Below are positions 4,668 to 5,200 of a stretch of 5,200 nt of DNA, one piece after another. Within the stretch, counting starts at the first letter, position 1. Each line of letters starts with the position of its first letter. The stretch lies in the NCBI GenBank assembly GCA_003242605.1, contig QGUZ01000339.1, positions 1-5,200 on the forward strand. The letters are read 5' to 3'. A program made the position numbers and the translations under genes. Source of the DNA: Actinomycetota bacterium (GTDB taxonomy: Bacteria; Actinomycetota; Actinomycetes; Streptosporangiales; Streptosporangiaceae). Under the pieces are notes generated by a model that worked only from the letters and a program-made list of their open reading frames with translations, did not search any database and was not told the origin of the DNA.

Positions 4668-4969
4668 CCCCGTTGGTACGCGATCCTTGTGCTACTCCTG
4701 ACCTGCGCCGAACCGGCCCGGCTGCGGCTTGTGGCCGTACCGTGGCGGCCGCGCGGCGCGGACCATCGTTATCGGACCGCGAGACGGCGCCCCGGGATCC
4801 GGCGGTCCGGGCGGGGCCTCGCGCAGGGATCCGCACGGTCTGATCTTTACGGTTTCGCGACGCGGCGTGGGCGAGGATGGGAGGCCGGGGCGCGGCGGCC
4901 CGTCCCACGGGGTGATCTCCCCGCGCGGGGCGTCAACGGACGGCGGCGTGGGGGGATCAGGGCGGTCGC

Positions 4970-4995
4970 GGAACACGGTAGCGTGCAGAAAAGTC
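4970..4995 (+). promoter_or_regulatory. Possible promoter of the gene at 5034
   Basis: Two readings overlap. GGAAC (4970-4974), 18 bases and GTC (4993-4995) resembles promoters of extracytoplasmic-function sigma factors of the SigE/SigH/SigR type, whose -10 is usually GTT. Alternatively, TAGCGT (4979-4984) is a common actinobacterial -10 element, but no -35 match lies 16-18 bp upstream. Either would leave a short leader containing AAGGAG (5016-5021). Confidence 0.3.
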
Positions 4996-5033
4996 GGGAC
5001 CCCGTCGGTGACCGCAAGGAGATCGGCCTCCCC

Positions 5034-5200
5034 GTGGCAGCCACGACCACCACCACGACCGGCGGGCGGGCGGATCGGCCCGCCCCCGCCGCCCCGTCGC
5101 GCCTGTGGCCCCGCATCGCGGCGGGCGGCGCGGGCGGCGCGGGGCGGTTTCTCGCCCTCCCGCCGCTCGGGGCGGGGGATCTCGCCCCCGGCGGGGTGGG
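5034..5200 (+). CDS. 5' part of an unidentified gene, cut by the window end
   Basis: The product cannot be identified from the 55 codons visible. GTG at 5034 follows AAGGAG (5016-5021) with a 12-base spacer, longer than ideal. An in-frame GTG at 4983 has no ribosome binding site. Third positions are almost all G or C, as in the real genes. The protein opens with a run of Thr (residues 4-9), then a Pro/Ala/Arg-rich stretch, then a Gly/Ala-rich, moderately hydrophobic stretch from Leu24. This could be a polar tail ahead of a first membrane segment, but nothing decides it. An 8-bp perfect hairpin (5064-5071 with 5078-5085) lies within the early codons. Because GC-rich DNA keeps many frames open, the frame itself is uncertain. 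Confidence 0.4.
   Translation, partial: MAATTTTTTGGRADRPAPAAPSRLWPRIAAGGAGGAGRFLALPPLGAGDLAPGGV

Larger units (their letters stand above)
4344..5033. other. Non-coding region behind HelD, hairpin-rich in its middle
   Basis: No gene is supported in these 690 bp. A plus frame is open from ATG 4563 to the window end, but its third positions are much less G/C-rich than in the real genes and its protein is Arg-rich filler. Just behind HelD, a weak inverted repeat AAGGG/CCCTT (4368-4386) might end its transcript. From 4440 to 4659 short perfect hairpins follow closely, in DNA visibly poorer in G+C than the rest of the window. Positions 4700-4970 hold mostly GC-rich sequence with CGGGG/CCCCG at 4908-4923 overlapping the palindrome CCCCGCGCGGGG (4919-4930). 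A promoter candidate for the last gene ends the region. Confidence 0.6.

Noticed and set aside
4664..4690. A sequence resembling the T-box motif (TTGGTACGCG)
   Set aside because: It departs from the conserved GGTGGTACCGCG element, no specifier stem is evident, and no aminoacyl-tRNA synthetase gene follows.
4563..5200. A plus frame open from ATG 4563 to the window end
   Set aside because: Third positions are far less G/C-rich than in real genes, the middle is Arg-rich filler, no ribosome binding site precedes the ATG, and only the part from 5034 looks gene-like.
1..5200. CRISPR array, insertion sequence ends, phage or plasmid genes
   Set aside because: There are no regularly spaced repeats, no terminal inverted repeats flanking a transposase, and no phage or plasmid proteins.

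Overview
The window is very GC-rich, roughly three quarters G+C by eye. Its genes use GTG starts and almost only G or C in third codon positions, and the Lrp/AsnC and HelD proteins are of recognisable actinobacterial types. I infer a high-GC actinomycete chromosome, perhaps of the Streptosporangiales or Thermomonosporaceae kind; the genus cannot be fixed from the sequence. There are no transposases, integrases, tRNAs, rRNAs or CRISPR arrays.

Layout. Positions 1-329 hold no convincing gene. They contain a G-quadruplex-type G-run cluster (56-78) and a 19-bp inverted repeat (231-249) with scattered copies of its half-site. A short gene follows (330-467, +) for a 45-residue hydrophobic, helix-prone peptide with a good ribosome binding site. 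A 23-bp perfect palindrome (524-546) probably ends transcription from both sides. A minus-strand gene (1110-604) encodes a 168-residue membrane-anchored protein. A divergent intergenic region (1111-1388) carries a perfect tandem 13-bp repeat and several inverted repeats just before an Lrp/AsnC regulator (1389-1859, +). After 54 bp, in the same reading frame, comes a HelD/UvrD-like superfamily 1 ATPase (1914-4343, +). The last 850 bp are mainly non-coding. They hold a cluster of short perfect hairpins (4440-4659), a good minus-strand promoter (4636-4609) that would start an RNA directly at one of those hairpins, and the 5' end of a further plus-strand gene (5034 onward).

How it may work together. 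HelD proteins of Gram-positive bacteria bind RNA polymerase, enter its channels and release it from nucleic acid; in some actinobacteria they lower rifamycin sensitivity. Here the HelD gene sits directly behind a small-molecule-sensing regulator of the feast/famine family, so the two may be one transcription unit. Three points deserve a second look: whether HelD starts at an unusual ATT codon, whether the hairpin cluster behind it is a small RNA, and what the 45-residue peptide does. No well-characterised novel system is evident; these are leads, not demonstrated systems.
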